Assembly (NCBI GenBank): GCA_003249935.1
Contig: QKHT01000096.1
Span: 1 to 33,050, forward strand
Length of the DNA stretch: 33,050 nucleotides
Source: Bacteroidota bacterium
GTDB lineage: Bacteria; Bacteroidota; Bacteroidia; Bacteroidales; UBA5342
Reading direction: 5' to 3'
Numbering within the stretch: position 1 is the first letter of the stretch; each line of letters starts with the position of its first letter. Of this stretch, positions 7,904-16,350 are shown one piece after another. Under the pieces are notes generated by a model, which saw only the letters and a list, made by a program, of their open reading frames with translations, was not told where the DNA came from and searched no databases. The translations under genes were made by a program, and so were the position numbers.

Positions 7904-9409
7904 CTATTTCTTATGCCACACAGTAATGATACCATTGGTTTCTCCTTCAGTAAAATGAGATTTCCATCCCGGGAAGTCAACCTTTAACTGAGGGAGCAAA
8001 GCATTTGGTACAAGTGCAGTTTTTATAGGGAACTTGTAAACTTCGGGCTCTGGTTCCTTAATTTGAGCACCAATGCAATATCCCGACCGGTTCAGTGCAA
8101 TAAAAGGAACATTTGGGGCAAAGGCTCCATAAACGAGCAATTGTTCGCCAGATGGCACAGTTTCAGCAACCCAAGCGGCCGAAGACTCATAATACCCTTG
8201 CGCTGCACTATCAACGCCGGGCAAAAATTCGGGCGAATTGGTAGCCAGTGAATAATTAACTGCCAGATTAAACATAGCCCCTGTAAAAACAATCGACAAC
8301 ACCACAGTCAGTTGCTTATGGTAATTAATATTGTATGAACCTAATCCAAGTGCACCAAAAATCATAGGGGGCACAAGTACATCGAGCCAATAATAGTTAT
8401 GGTTTAAAAATTGGCCGGCCATTACTATCAGATAAATAAGTTCAAAACCCACAATCAAGAAAAATATTGTAAAAAGGAGCGATGTATCTCTTCCTTTTCT
8501 AAGCCTGATTTTTCTAAAATGCATATCACCAACCCAAAGTCCAATTAAAAGCATGGCAGGCACAGGGACCACATTTTTTATATTTATGACAAACCCAAAC
8601 AAAAGATTATGTACCGAATCGGCAAAAGAATAACCATCGGGAGGAAAAACAAGAAACAAAGTCCCCAAATGCCGGGCCATCCAAATTTTATAACCATACC
8701 AAGCTATAAATAGCAAAACAGTTACGCCATAACCGAAAATAACCCAATCAAGCTTTTTATGTCTGAACCAAAGCGCAATAGTTACAGCCAAAAGGCCAAA
8801 AACAAAAGGAGGCCGGACTAAAGCCGCTAAAAGAAAAAAAACAGCCGCTATAAAAACCCATTTTGTTCTGCTCGAACCAAGATACTTTACAAAAAAGAAT
8901 ACTGCGATACACAATAAAGCAATGGCATGAGTCGTTGGCAAAAAACCGTTGGAAAACAGAGCCAATACAGGCATGAAAGCGAACAACGACAAAAGAATTA
9001 TCGAAGTACTTAACGTCATGCCCGAAATTCGAAATGTCCAAAACAGTGCAAGCATTCCAATAACAAGGAGCAAAAGCGAAATCAATCTAAAAATTAAAGG
9101 CGAAACACAATCTGAAATTTTCATGACCACCGCCGACAGCCATGGGACTAATGCAAAATCGGCAGAGGTAAAAAAGTTTTCCGGTTCGTTCGACATGGGT
9201 TTGATCGGTTTATTTATAACCAAAGTAGACGGCTTCCATGGTTTAAGACTATTATTTACGTACCCCAACGACACCGCATACCAATCGCTCTGGGACCACA
9301 GATGAACATTAACCGGCCCTTTTGTAAAGGTGCGCATACCGCTTAAGCCATAGCCAACCACCAATATCAACACCACCATTAAATTCTGAACCCAATACTT
9401 ATTTATCAT
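7904..9409 (-). CDS. Polytopic membrane protein, GT-C glycosyltransferase-like
   Basis: A 501-residue protein with roughly ten predicted membrane segments (the first at about 9-25, then a dense series from about 105 to 390) and a soluble C-terminal domain of about 100 residues. After the first helix is a loop with HLWSQSDWYAVSLGYVNN. This resembles the first periplasmic loop (H-x-W-R-Q-x-D type, followed by an aromatic/Asn helix) of GT39/ArnT-like GT-C enzymes that use polyprenyl-phosphate sugar donors. The usual Arg of that loop is Ser here. Substrate unknown. No glycan-synthesis neighbours. It is monocistronic, converging on purN. A general membrane protein of unknown function is the alternative. 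Confidence 0.6.
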   Translation of the reverse strand: MINKYWVQNLMVVLILVVGYGLSGMRTFTKGPVNVHLWSQSDWYAVSLGYVNNSLKPWKPSTLVINKPIKPMSNEPENFFTSADFALVPWLSAVVMKISDCVSPLIFRLISLLLLVIGMLALFWTFRISGMTLSTSIILLSLFAFMPVLALFSNGFLPTTHAIALLCIAVFFFVKYLGSSRTKWVFIAAVFFLLAALVRPPFVFGLLAVTIALWFRHKKLDWVIFGYGVTVLLFIAWYGYKIWMARHLGTLFLVFPPDGYSFADSVHNLLFGFVINIKNVVPVPAMLLIGLWVGDMHFRKIRLRKGRDTSLLFTIFFLIVGFELIYLIVMAGQFLNHNYYWLDVLVPPMIFGALGLGSYNINYHKQLTVVLSIVFTGAMFNLAVNYSLATNSPEFLPGVDSAAQGYYESSAAWVAETVPSGEQLLVYGAFAPNVPFIALNRSGYCIGAQIKEPEPEVYKFPIKTALVPNALLPQLKVDFPGWKSHFTEGETNGIITVWHKK

Positions 9410-9544
9410 TGCAATGCTTTAAATGGAAATTTATCAGCCTTCTTCCGAGGTTCAAAAATAACTAAATTATAGCGAATTACTATCTCTGGTTTCCAATTGC
9501 CCATTGAAGTTTGGAAATATAATTTGACAAAAAGACATTTTAAG

Positions 9545-9575
9545 TTTTTCGTTTAACTTTACTATATTATATTTG
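9545..9575 (+). promoter_or_regulatory. Promoter of the coiled-coil gene-zapA-rny cluster
   Basis: TATATTTG at 9568-9575 fits the -7 consensus exactly. TTTT at 9545-9548 is one mismatch from TTTG with a 19-nt spacer. It lies 19 bp upstream of the ATG at 9595. Confidence 0.5.
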
Positions 9576-9594
9576 TAACTGGATTGTCCGAAAT

Positions 9595-9888
9595 ATGACC
9601 GGAGAACAACAGCTACTGCTTGAACATACAAAGCAAAAATTTGAGAATATGCTGGGTAAATTCGAAAACATGGAAGCCCGAATAGCATATCTCGAATCGG
9701 AACTTGAAGAAAAAGTTTCCGGAATGGAGCGTTTACAACGGGATTATGAAGGACTTCAAAAAAAGCACGATTCATTGAAAATTTGGTTATCACTGGCAGA
9801 AAAAGGTGGCAGTGAGGACAAAACGAAAGAAGAAATTGATAGAATAGTGCGGGAAATTGACAATTGTTTACAGCTGTTAAGCGAATAA
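9595..9888 (+). CDS. Small coiled-coil protein upstream of zapA (ZapB-like candidate)
   Basis: A 97-residue, charged, almost wholly helical protein. From about residue 5 to 62 heptad-like hydrophobic spacing (for example FENMEARIAYLESELEEK) predicts a coiled coil, followed by a short Gly-Gly-Ser break and an amphipathic C-terminal helix rich in Ile and Leu. No enzymatic motif, signal peptide or membrane segment. It ends 3 bp before zapA, so the two are translated from one message. The position and coiled-coil character make a divisome accessory role comparable to ZapB plausible, but I cannot show homology. The gene itself is well supported by its promoter and spacing. Confidence 0.75.
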   Translation: MTGEQQLLLEHTKQKFENMLGKFENMEARIAYLESELEEKVSGMERLQRDYEGLQKKHDSLKIWLSLAEKGGSEDKTKEEIDRIVREIDNCLQLLSE

Positions 9889-9891
9889 AAC

Positions 9892-10194
9892 GTGGTTGAT
9901 CCGGAAGAGAAATTCTTAATTCACCTTACAATAAATGGAGACAAGTTCCCATTGGTTGTAAAAAGAAAAGAAGAAAAAATATACAGAGACGCATCGGACC
10001 GCATCAACGAGACGATGAACAGATACAGGAGTACATATTCGGACAACAGCAGGTTTGATGCTTTAGTGATGACAAGCATTCAGTTGGCAGTTAAATTAGT
10101 GTCCATGGAACAAGACAATACAAATGATGTTTTATGGCAGACATTAACTGAGATAAACGAGAGGCTGGATTCAATAGCAGAATTAAAAACCTGA
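9892..10194 (+). CDS. zapA: Cell division protein ZapA
   Basis: FtsZ-binding protein that bundles protofilaments and stabilises the Z ring. The 100 residues show the ZapA layout: an N-terminal beta region (FLIHLTINGDKFPLVVKRKEE), the helix with YRDASDRINETMNRYR, and a C-terminal coiled-coil with ALVMTSIQLAVKLVSMEQ. The start codon is GTG at 9892-9894. No ATG would give the family N-terminus. It sits between the small coiled-coil gene and rny, a familiar Bacteroidota arrangement. The 123-bp gap to rny is AT-rich and too short for a 6S RNA gene. Confidence 0.9.
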   Translation: MVDPEEKFLIHLTINGDKFPLVVKRKEEKIYRDASDRINETMNRYRSTYSDNSRFDALVMTSIQLAVKLVSMEQDNTNDVLWQTLTEINERLDSIAELKT

Positions 10195-10317
10195 TAACAA
10201 CAAGTAATATATTGAACATTATAACCGCATTATTTTCGGGATGGTTTTATTCACAGAACTATTCTGAAATAATGCATTTTTTTTATATATACATTTTAAA
10301 ACAACGACAGATTAATT

Positions 10318-11853
10318 ATGATTACGACTATTGTTATAGCAATTGGAGCATTACTTGCCGGCGTTTCCGGAGGCTATGTACTTCTTCAGCAGCTATTAAA
10401 GTCTCGTATCGCCAAAATGATACAAGAGGCTGAAGCTGAAGGTGAAGTAATAAAAAAAGATAAGATTCTTCAAGCAAAAGAAAAATTTCTTTCCTTAAAA
10501 ACAGAACACGAAAAGCAAGCAAATGCACGCAATGCCAAAATTTTGGCAATGGAAAACCGTATTAAAGAGCAACAAAATACGCTCAGAATTAAATCGGAAG
10601 ATCTCGCACGTAAAGAAAAAGAGTTAGAACAACTTAACGATTCGATTACTGCTCAAATTGACATGATTGACAAAAAAAGGGTCGATTTAGAAAAACTTCA
10701 TAAACAAGCAGTTGAACAGCTTGAAACCATTTCGGGGCTCTCGGGCGAAGAAGCAAAAGAACGATTGGTAGAATCGATGAAGGATGAAGCAAAACACGAT
10801 GCTGCATCAATGATTAACGAAATTATTGATGAAGCCAAAATGACTGCAAACAAGGAGGCCAAAAAAATTGTAATTCAAACCATACAACGGGTAGCCACCG
10901 AAACAGCCATAGAAAACTCTGTAACTATCTTCCACATCGATTCGGATGAAGTTAAAGGTCGTATTATTGGTCGCGAAGGACGCAATATCCGTGCATTAGA
11001 AGCAGCCACCGGTGTTGAATTTATTGTGGACGATACACCCGAAGCTATCGTACTCTCGGGTTTCGATCCGGTTCGTCGCGAAATAGCGCGTTTAGCACTT
11101 CACCAATTAGTAAGCGATGGACGTATTCACCCTGCGCGTATAGAAGAAGTAGTTAATAAAGTACGCAAACAAGTTGAAGAAGAGATTATTGAAACTGGTA
11201 AACGTACAACAATTGATATGGGTATCCACGGATTGCATCCCGAACTTATCCGTTTGATTGGTAAAATGAAATACCGCTCTTCTTATGGTCAAAACCTTCT
11301 GCAACACTCTCGCGAAACAGCCAATCTTTGCGCCATTATGGCCAGTGAATTGGGGTTGAACCCGAAAAAAGCCAAACGGGCCGGTCTTTTGCACGATATT
11401 GGCAAGGTTGCCGACGAAGAACCCGAATTGCCACATGCCATTTATGGTATGAAACTGGCCGAAAAGTACAAGGAAAAACCAGAAATATGTAACGCCATTG
11501 GGGCTCACCACGACGAAGTTGAAATGACAACATTGCTGGCTCCGATTGTTCAGGTATGCGATGCCATTTCGGGCGCACGCCCCGGCGCACGTCGCGAAAT
11601 TGTAGAAGCGTACATTAAACGACTAAAAGACCTCGAAAATCTGGCACTTTCGTATCCTGGTGTAACAAAAACTTATGCTATTCAGGCAGGTAGAGAACTT
11701 CGTGTAATTGTAGGTGCCGACAAAGTTGATGACAAAGAATCGGAAACACTTTCGGCAGATATTGCACAGCGCATCCAAAACGAACTCACCTACCCCGGCC
11801 AGGTGAAAATTACGGTAATTCGCGAAACACGTGCCGTAAGCTACGCTAAGTAA
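10318..11853 (+). CDS. rny: Ribonuclease Y
   Basis: Membrane-anchored endoribonuclease that starts mRNA decay. The 511 residues show the full domain order: an N-terminal membrane helix (about 3-24), a long charged coiled coil (about 30-165), a KH domain with [20 protein letters not shown] followed by [10 protein letters not shown], and an HD domain with its metal-binding pair in LLHDIGKV and the downstream [10 protein letters not shown]. The C-terminal part ends in [12 protein letters not shown], typical of the family. It follows zapA by 123 bp and is closed by a strong terminator 20 bp after the stop. Confidence 0.97.
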   Translation: MITTIVIAIGALLAGVSGGYVLLQQLLKSRIAKMIQEAEAEGEVIKKDKILQAKEKFLSLKTEHEKQANARNAKILAMENRIKEQQNTLRIKSEDLARKEKELEQLNDSITAQIDMIDKKRVDLEKLHKQAVEQLETISGLSGEEAKERLVESMKDEAKHDAASMINEIIDEAKMTANKEAKKIVIQTIQRVATETAIENSVTIFHIDSDEVKGRIIGREGRNIRALEAATGVEFIVDDTPEAIVLSGFDPVRREIARLALHQLVSDGRIHPARIEEVVNKVRKQVEEEIIETGKRTTIDMGIHGLHPELIRLIGKMKYRSSYGQNLLQHSRETANLCAIMASELGLNPKKAKRAGLLHDIGKVADEEPELPHAIYGMKLAEKYKEKPEICNAIGAHHDEVEMTTLLAPIVQVCDAISGARPGARREIVEAYIKRLKDLENLALSYPGVTKTYAIQAGRELRVIVGADKVDDKESETLSADIAQRIQNELTYPGQVKITVIRETRAVSYAK

Positions 11854-11872
11854 ACAAATTGTTTTAAATACA

Positions 11873-11905
11873 AAAGGCTACCCTAAATCGGGTAGCCTTT
11901 TTTTA
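11873..11905 (+). terminator. Strong rho-independent terminator after rny, probably bidirectional
   Basis: Perfect 11-bp stem (11873-11883 with 11890-11900), 6-nt loop, then a T-run. Flanking A-residues on the other side let it also serve lplA, which ends at 11923 on the opposite strand. Confidence 0.9.
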
Positions 11906-11922
11906 TGTCGTTTTCTGAACAA

Positions 11923-12783
11923 TTACACAAACAGTTCCGGGTTGAACCTTGTACCTATAAGTTCTTTGGCTGAACCGTCGGCTTCTACAATAATTCCCTT
12001 AGAAACACTTATTTGATTAATTTGGGATGAACCAATACAAGAGACTTTCAGTTGAAAGTCGGGAGAGTAGCCGAAATTCCATTCCCAGGAAGAGAATTTA
12101 TGCTTTGCAAGCCTTTCCGTTTCAGCCACACAATCCAATGGCAACACAAACGGTTCAGCCCGAAAAAAAACAGTTAGAAAATTTTGTATCTGCTGCCTGA
12201 ATTCATCCGAAGAAAACCTATTACCCACTAAATGATTGGCGATACATGTCACCGGACTTCTATGGCTCTTTACGGCCTTGTCGGTATATTCTAACGGTTG
12301 GTGTAAGACATTATGAAGCAATGTCAGGTTACTTTCGAACAGTAAAGTTCCATGGTGCAGCACGCGGTTTCGCCAAATATGACACGCTGTTCCAGTAATT
12401 TTAAGCCCCTTGATATACAAATCGTTACGAGTTCCCACTTCGATATTTAAACCAATACGTTGCAATGCCTCGACAATAACTGGCAAAAAGTAATCCCAAC
12501 GAATTTTGTAATTGGAGTTTTCGGTTGTAATAAACGAAAAGTTAAGATTACCCCGATCATGAAAAACAGTTCCGCCACCAGATATCCGTCGGTATACCCC
12601 AATACCATTGGCTGTGGCATAAGGAATGTTTACCTCTGCAAAGCAATTCTGGTGCTTGCCAACGACAACAGCATTTTGGTTATAGTACAACAAAACCACA
12701 TTGGCTGTTGTATTATGAACCAAATAGTCTTCGAGAGCCAGATTGCAGGCTGCCTGAGAATAAGGAGAAAACAGAATCTGCAT
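11923..12783 (-). CDS. lplA: Lipoate-protein ligase A family protein
   Basis: Attaches lipoate to lipoyl domains of 2-oxoacid dehydrogenases or the glycine cleavage H protein, using ATP. The lipoate-binding loop is RRISGGGTVFHDRGNLNFSF, the conserved lysine is in GLKITGTACHIW, and VLHHGTLLFES follows. At 286 residues it is shorter than the two-domain E. coli enzyme (about 338). The catalytic domain is complete and the C-terminal accessory domain is reduced. It starts 4 bp after the hisF stop, so it is probably the last gene of that transcription unit, with no obvious functional tie to histidine synthesis. A lipoyltransferase of the same fold is the alternative. Confidence 0.88.
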   Translation of the reverse strand: MQILFSPYSQAACNLALEDYLVHNTTANVVLLYYNQNAVVVGKHQNCFAEVNIPYATANGIGVYRRISGGGTVFHDRGNLNFSFITTENSNYKIRWDYFLPVIVEALQRIGLNIEVGTRNDLYIKGLKITGTACHIWRNRVLHHGTLLFESNLTLLHNVLHQPLEYTDKAVKSHRSPVTCIANHLVGNRFSSDEFRQQIQNFLTVFFRAEPFVLPLDCVAETERLAKHKFSSWEWNFGYSPDFQLKVSCIGSSQINQISVSKGIIVEADGSAKELIGTRFNPELFV

Positions 12784-12787
12784 AATA

Positions 12788-13543
12788 TCAGAGTCTTACC
12801 ACAATACCACGCTCGTGCAAGTAAGCCTTGAGCTCGGGAATTCCAATCTCTTTGTAGTGAAATATACTTGCGGCCAGACCCGCATCAGCCTTACCAATTG
12901 TAAACGTATCATAAAAATGTTCCATAGTACCGGCTCCACCCGAAGCAATAATCGGAATGGAGAGCGACTCGGAAAGCATACACAAAGCATTGTTGGCAAA
13001 ACCACCTTTGGTTCCATCGTGATTCATACTTGTAAAGAGAATTTCTCCAGCACCCCGGTTCTCAGCCTCTTTTGCCCAACTAAACAACTCCTTATCGGTA
13101 GGAATACGGCCACCATTAACAGTAACAGTCCAACAATCGTTTGCCAATCGGGCATCAATGGCACAAACTACAAACTGTTTACCAAAATTGAGTGCCAAAT
13201 CATTAATTAGATTGGGGTTTCTAACCGCAGCCGAATTAACCGACACCTTGTCGGCTCCAGCACTCAACAACGCATCGGCATCGGCAATTTCGGTTACGCC
13301 ACCCCCCACTGTAAAGGGGATATTAATATTTCGCGCAATACGCCTAACAAGATCAACGAGCGTTTTACGCTTTTCGTGCGAAGCAGTAATATCAAGAAAC
13401 ACCAGTTCGTCGGCCCCTTGTTCGGCATATAATGCACCTAACTCAACCGGATCGCCAACAGCCTTAATTTCCACAAAATTAACACCTTTAACCGTTTGCC
13501 CATCTTTAATATCAAGACAAGGAATAATTCGTTTTGCTAACAT
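12788..13543 (-). CDS. hisF: Imidazole glycerol phosphate synthase cyclase subunit HisF
   Basis: Uses ammonia delivered by HisH to convert PRFAR to imidazole glycerol phosphate and AICAR. The TIM barrel of 251 residues has the catalytic Asp in IPCLDIKDG and the second Asp in VVCAIDAR. Phosphate-binding motifs are VGGGVTEI and [12 protein letters not shown], and [11 protein letters not shown] is also present. Its partner hisH and the related barrel hisA are upstream, but two unrelated genes lie between hisA and hisF. The start overlaps the DUF3307 gene's stop by 7 bp, which points to translational coupling. hisIE, often next, is absent; lplA follows instead. Confidence 0.97.
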   Translation of the reverse strand: MLAKRIIPCLDIKDGQTVKGVNFVEIKAVGDPVELGALYAEQGADELVFLDITASHEKRKTLVDLVRRIARNINIPFTVGGGVTEIADADALLSAGADKVSVNSAAVRNPNLINDLALNFGKQFVVCAIDARLANDCWTVTVNGGRIPTDKELFSWAKEAENRGAGEILFTSMNHDGTKGGFANNALCMLSESLSIPIIASGGAGTMEHFYDTFTIGKADAGLAASIFHYKEIGIPELKAYLHERGIVVRL

Positions 13544-14232
13544 TTCGATAAATATTTAATGGCCAATCCAGTAAAAATGGCAAATGAAAAACTAAGCAAA
13601 GTTCCCAACAACAAATATTCCGACAACTTTTGCTGATCTTTTTGAGTGTCACTGAACCGATAGACCGATTTGGCTGCAACCAAAAAACCAATTGCAGTAT
13701 ATTGATTAATAAGAACAAACACCAGAATAAGGCAACGCTCTATTATGCCAATAGTAAAACCAGCACTTGGCATGCCTGCAAAATTTTCTGAGCCAAAAAC
13801 CGACAAAACAACCTTTCGAACAGCAATAGCAGCCGGTCGTCCTACAACAAGAAATCCCAAAAGATAAAGCTCCGGATTAAACGAAATAATCAGATTAACT
13901 TCATCTTGATCTATAAATAATGCTAATAATATTACAGACACTACATGAACCACCTGATCGGCAAAAAAAAGCACCACAGAATCGGTAAAAAGAGCCTTAA
14001 TTCCATCGACACACAAATGAATAATAAACATAACCGGAAAAACCCACCACAAAGTTACATTAAAGAGAAACAACCATGACAAAACCCCAACAATTAAAGC
14101 ATGTTTGTACAAATCGGCCGAAAAAAAACCTCCATCAGCTTTGTTTTCTGCCATTTTACACGACTGAAAATAAAAATCGCTCACAACATGCGCCAACAAT
14201 AAGCGGATAACAGTTACAATAAGTGCATTCAT
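13537..14232 (-). CDS. DUF3307-family polytopic membrane protein
   Basis: A 231-residue, very hydrophobic protein with about six or seven membrane helices. The family pattern is visible in the first half: [10 protein letters not shown] (H15, D19), KHALIV (H44), IHLCVDGIK (H72, D76) and FADQVVHVV (D92, H96). His and Asp residues therefore line predicted helices, which is reminiscent of a buried metal or catalytic site. GIIERCLI and AAKSVYRF follow in the second half. Function unknown. It lies 3 bp after the SatD-like gene and overlaps hisF by 7 bp. Pairing of SatD-type proteins with DUF3307 proteins fits what I know of these families, so it is probably the membrane partner or effector of its neighbour. 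Confidence 0.8.
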   Translation of the reverse strand: MNALIVTVIRLLLAHVVSDFYFQSCKMAENKADGGFFSADLYKHALIVGVLSWLFLFNVTLWWVFPVMFIIHLCVDGIKALFTDSVVLFFADQVVHVVSVILLALFIDQDEVNLIISFNPELYLLGFLVVGRPAAIAVRKVVLSVFGSENFAGMPSAGFTIGIIERCLILVFVLINQYTAIGFLVAAKSVYRFSDTQKDQQKLSEYLLLGTLLSFSFAIFTGLAIKYLSKC

Positions 14233-14235
14233 TTA

Positions 14236-14850
14236 CTAAACAGCGTTAGATTCTACAACATTTAAAACCGCCAAAAATGACCTGAAGCCGACCGAATGTA
14301 AAACCTTACTTACTGCCGGCTGAGAGATCCCCAATTTTTGAGCAATCTCTTTTTGGCTAAGCCCCTTTAAAGCAAGCGAAAGCACTTTCGCCTGCCCCGG
14401 TTTAATATCCCTGATAAAATCGTCGAAAAGCTGAACCATAGCATTAAGTTGCGGGGATTGATATTCGCCCTTACTAAAAACAAAAGTCCGATCCATGCCC
14501 TTCATTGTATCAAGATTTCTGCCCGAGATAGTGAATGGTTCGCCATCCGATTCGCGTACTGTATTTTTGTTAAGATCTGTTTGGCCAACTCCAATACTTA
14601 CGCGGATATCAAAACCTGCACCCAAACCTTTCGCTATCATTTTTAATATAAGAGCATTACGAAACCCCATCCGATCGTTACACGCTAATTGAAACCCATC
14701 TCCCCTAAAAAATTCGAGCGGTAGCTTTACACCGTTCAGTTGGTCCGCTTCATACTTCAAAGTATGGCGTATTTCCGAAAGTTGCTCATTATTCAACTTC
14801 GACGACCAGATGATGTCTCCGGTAATGACAGAATATTTTGCTTCCATCAT
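14236..14850 (-). CDS. SatD-like protein with C-terminal HTH domain
   Basis: A 204-residue soluble protein. The N-terminal part (about 6-130) has SatD-family motifs: YSVITGDIIWSS (D12), EFFRGDGFQLAC (D51) and DIRVSIGVGQTD (81-92). Their order and spacing resemble the metal-Asp strand, the GDG hairpin and the RIGIH-G strand of class III nucleotide cyclases. Cyclase activity is my inference. The C-terminal part (about 150-190) is a LuxR/sigma-4-like helix-turn-helix, LSQKEIAQKLGISQPAVSKV, so the protein probably binds DNA. Its promoter is overlaid by inverted repeats, suggesting autoregulation. First gene of a pair with the DUF3307 membrane protein. Start ATG at 14848-14850; a second ATG follows directly. 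Confidence 0.78.
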   Translation of the reverse strand: MMEAKYSVITGDIIWSSKLNNEQLSEIRHTLKYEADQLNGVKLPLEFFRGDGFQLACNDRMGFRNALILKMIAKGLGAGFDIRVSIGVGQTDLNKNTVRESDGEPFTISGRNLDTMKGMDRTFVFSKGEYQSPQLNAMVQLFDDFIRDIKPGQAKVLSLALKGLSQKEIAQKLGISQPAVSKVLHSVGFRSFLAVLNVVESNAV

Positions 14851-14851
14851 A

Positions 14852-14882
14852 CAAATATAACTCTTTTTTGTTATATTTCAAT
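14852..14882 (-). promoter_or_regulatory. Promoter of the SatD-like/DUF3307 module
   Basis: Minus strand: ATTG (14879-14882), 19-nt spacer, TATATTTG (14852-14859). One mismatch in the -33 box, none in the -7 box. The -7 box ends only 1 bp before the ATG, so the transcript should start at or inside the start codon and be leaderless. The inverted repeat 14853-14878 covers the -7 box and spacer. Confidence 0.6.
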
Positions 14883-14936
14883 ATTATAATATTTTTAGGT
14901 TATATTTTTTACTTATAACCTATTATTGTTATATTT
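14853..14936. repeat. Operator-like repeats: inverted pair plus three 29-bp-phased GTTATATTT copies
   Basis: GTTATATTT occurs on the plus strand at 14870-14878, 14899-14907 and 14928-14936, exactly 29 bp apart. Its complement AAATATAAC at 14853-14861 makes a perfect 9-bp inverted repeat with the first copy (8-bp gap). A second inverted pair, GGTTATA (14898-14904) and TATAACC (14914-14920), surrounds the second copy. The third copy lies inside the 3' end of hisA. The likely ligand is the HTH of the adjacent SatD-like protein (inference). Confidence 0.6.
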
Positions 14937-15644
14937 TTCGAGCTGATTCTTTGTAATCCGTCCTTCATATATTGCCTTTCCAACAATTACAGCAGGAACA
15001 CCCATCTCATCAAGTTTTTCGATATCCTCCATACAACTTATTCCACCACTGGCAATAAGATACAAATCGGGCAATTTGCTCAAAATAGACCCATAAAGTT
15101 CGAACGATGGCCCCTCTAACATGCCATCTTTACTAATATCAGTCGAAATTACCTTGTCGACACCCAGATGCACATAATCACTAATAAAATCCATCACATC
15201 ATGGTCCGAACTTTCGAGCCAGCCTGTTACGGCAATTTTGCCATTATGGGTATCGGCACCGAGAATAATTTTCTCTGAACCGAATATTTCGAGCCAACGA
15301 ACAAATATTTCCGGATTTTTTACAGCGATACTGCCTCCGGTAACCATTGAGGCACCACATTCAAACGCTATTTGCAAATCATTATCGCTTTTTAAACCAC
15401 CACCAAAATCAATCACCAGATTAGTTTTGGTCGCAATGGTTTCAAGTGTTTTCCAATTAACAATATGACTGGCTTTTGCGCCGTCGAGATCGACAAGGTG
15501 TAACCGCATAATACCAGCATCCTGAAATTCCAATGCCACATCGAGCGGATTAGAAGCATACACTTTCTGCGTATTGTAATCGCCTTTACTTAACCTTACA
15601 CATTTACCTTCAATAATGTCAATTGCCGGAATAATTTCTATCAT
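14913..15644 (-). CDS. hisA: ProFAR isomerase HisA
   Basis: Phosphoribosylformimino-AICAR-phosphate ribotide isomerase, an Amadori rearrangement in histidine synthesis. The 243-residue TIM barrel has the catalytic Asp in [14 protein letters not shown] and the second in [14 protein letters not shown]. Phosphate sites are [11 protein letters not shown] and [14 protein letters not shown] chose ATG 15642-15644 (MIEIIPAID). A longer in-frame start would overlap hisH and add 36 unrelated residues. The hisH stop is 1 bp upstream. The last codons (YNNNRL) run through the operator-like repeats of the next gene, so that regulatory region overlaps coding sequence. Confidence 0.97.
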   Translation of the reverse strand: MIEIIPAIDIIEGKCVRLSKGDYNTQKVYASNPLDVALEFQDAGIMRLHLVDLDGAKASHIVNWKTLETIATKTNLVIDFGGGLKSDNDLQIAFECGASMVTGGSIAVKNPEIFVRWLEIFGSEKIILGADTHNGKIAVTGWLESSDHDVMDFISDYVHLGVDKVISTDISKDGMLEGPSFELYGSILSKLPDLYLIASGGISCMEDIEKLDEMGVPAVIVGKAIYEGRITKNQLEKYNNNRL

Positions 15645-15645
15645 A

Positions 15646-16251
15646 TTAAAATTTTTGCTCAATAAACGACTTAATAATTGCCTCACCAACAACGCCACTC
15701 TTTTCGGGATGAAACTGTGTCGAAAAGAAATTATTTTTTTGCAGAGCGGCACTATAAGGCAAAATATAATTTGTGGTCGCTACGGTATAATCACTCAACT
15801 CGCAATAAAAAGAGTGCACAAAATATACATATTTCTCTTCAAGCTCATTTGGAATAAACCCCCTGTATACATCTGTAATCGTATTCCAACCAATCTGAGG
15901 GATTTTTGTAAGCGACGTTTCACCATCTCCGGCCACAAACTCCTTTACGGCCACATCAAAAATTCCCAAACAATCGGTATCACCTTCTTCAGAATGCTTA
16001 CACATTAGCTGCTGTCCCAAACAAATACCAAGCACAGGTTGTTTCAACGAAGGAATCAAGAGGTCTAATCCTGTCGAGCGTAAATGAGCCATAGTAGTAC
16101 TGGCTTCGCCAACGCCCGGAAAAATAACCCTTTCGGCCGAAGCAATCGTTTCGTGATTGGCACTTATTTCAACATCAATACCCAAACGAATTAATGCATT
16201 TTCAACCGAATTAATATTTCCGGCATTATATTTAATAATCACTGTTTTCAT
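15646..16251 (-). CDS. hisH: Imidazole glycerol phosphate synthase glutaminase subunit HisH
   Basis: Class I glutamine amidotransferase that supplies ammonia to HisF. In the 201-residue protein the nucleophile C77 is in [10 protein letters not shown], and the catalytic His and Glu are in TQFHPEKSG. The oxyanion strand FPGVGEA is also present. I chose ATG 16249-16251 ([12 protein letters not shown]), the canonical family start. The in-frame upstream ATG would lie within the promoter. First gene of the his unit. The promoter is only 4 bp from the start codon, so a leaderless message is expected. Confidence 0.97.
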   Translation of the reverse strand: MKTVIIKYNAGNINSVENALIRLGIDVEISANHETIASAERVIFPGVGEASTTMAHLRSTGLDLLIPSLKQPVLGICLGQQLMCKHSEEGDTDCLGIFDVAVKEFVAGDGETSLTKIPQIGWNTITDVYRGFIPNELEEKYVYFVHSFYCELSDYTVATTNYILPYSAALQKNNFFSTQFHPEKSGVVGEAIIKSFIEQKF

Positions 16252-16255
16252 TTTG

Positions 16256-16287
16256 CAAAAGTAACTGAAACCAATAAGTTTGACAAA
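16256..16287 (-). promoter_or_regulatory. hisH promoter (full sigma-ABfr match)
   Basis: Minus strand TTTG (16284-16287), 20-nt spacer, TACTTTTG (16256-16263). Both boxes fit the consensus perfectly. The -7 box ends 4 bp before the hisH ATG, which predicts a leaderless or nearly leaderless mRNA. Confidence 0.7.
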
Positions 16288-16350
16288 CAATCATTTATTA
16301 AGAAAACCGACACAAATAATGCCGGTCATAGGCTCAATACAAACAACTAA

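Noticed and set aside
10195-10317. Possible 6S RNA between zapA and rny
   Set aside because: 6S RNA is linked to zapA in some bacteria, but this gap is only 123 bp and shows no long paired rod-like structure.
15645-15752. 36-residue N-terminal extension of HisA
   Set aside because: It overlaps hisH in another frame; the family begins at MIEIIPAID.
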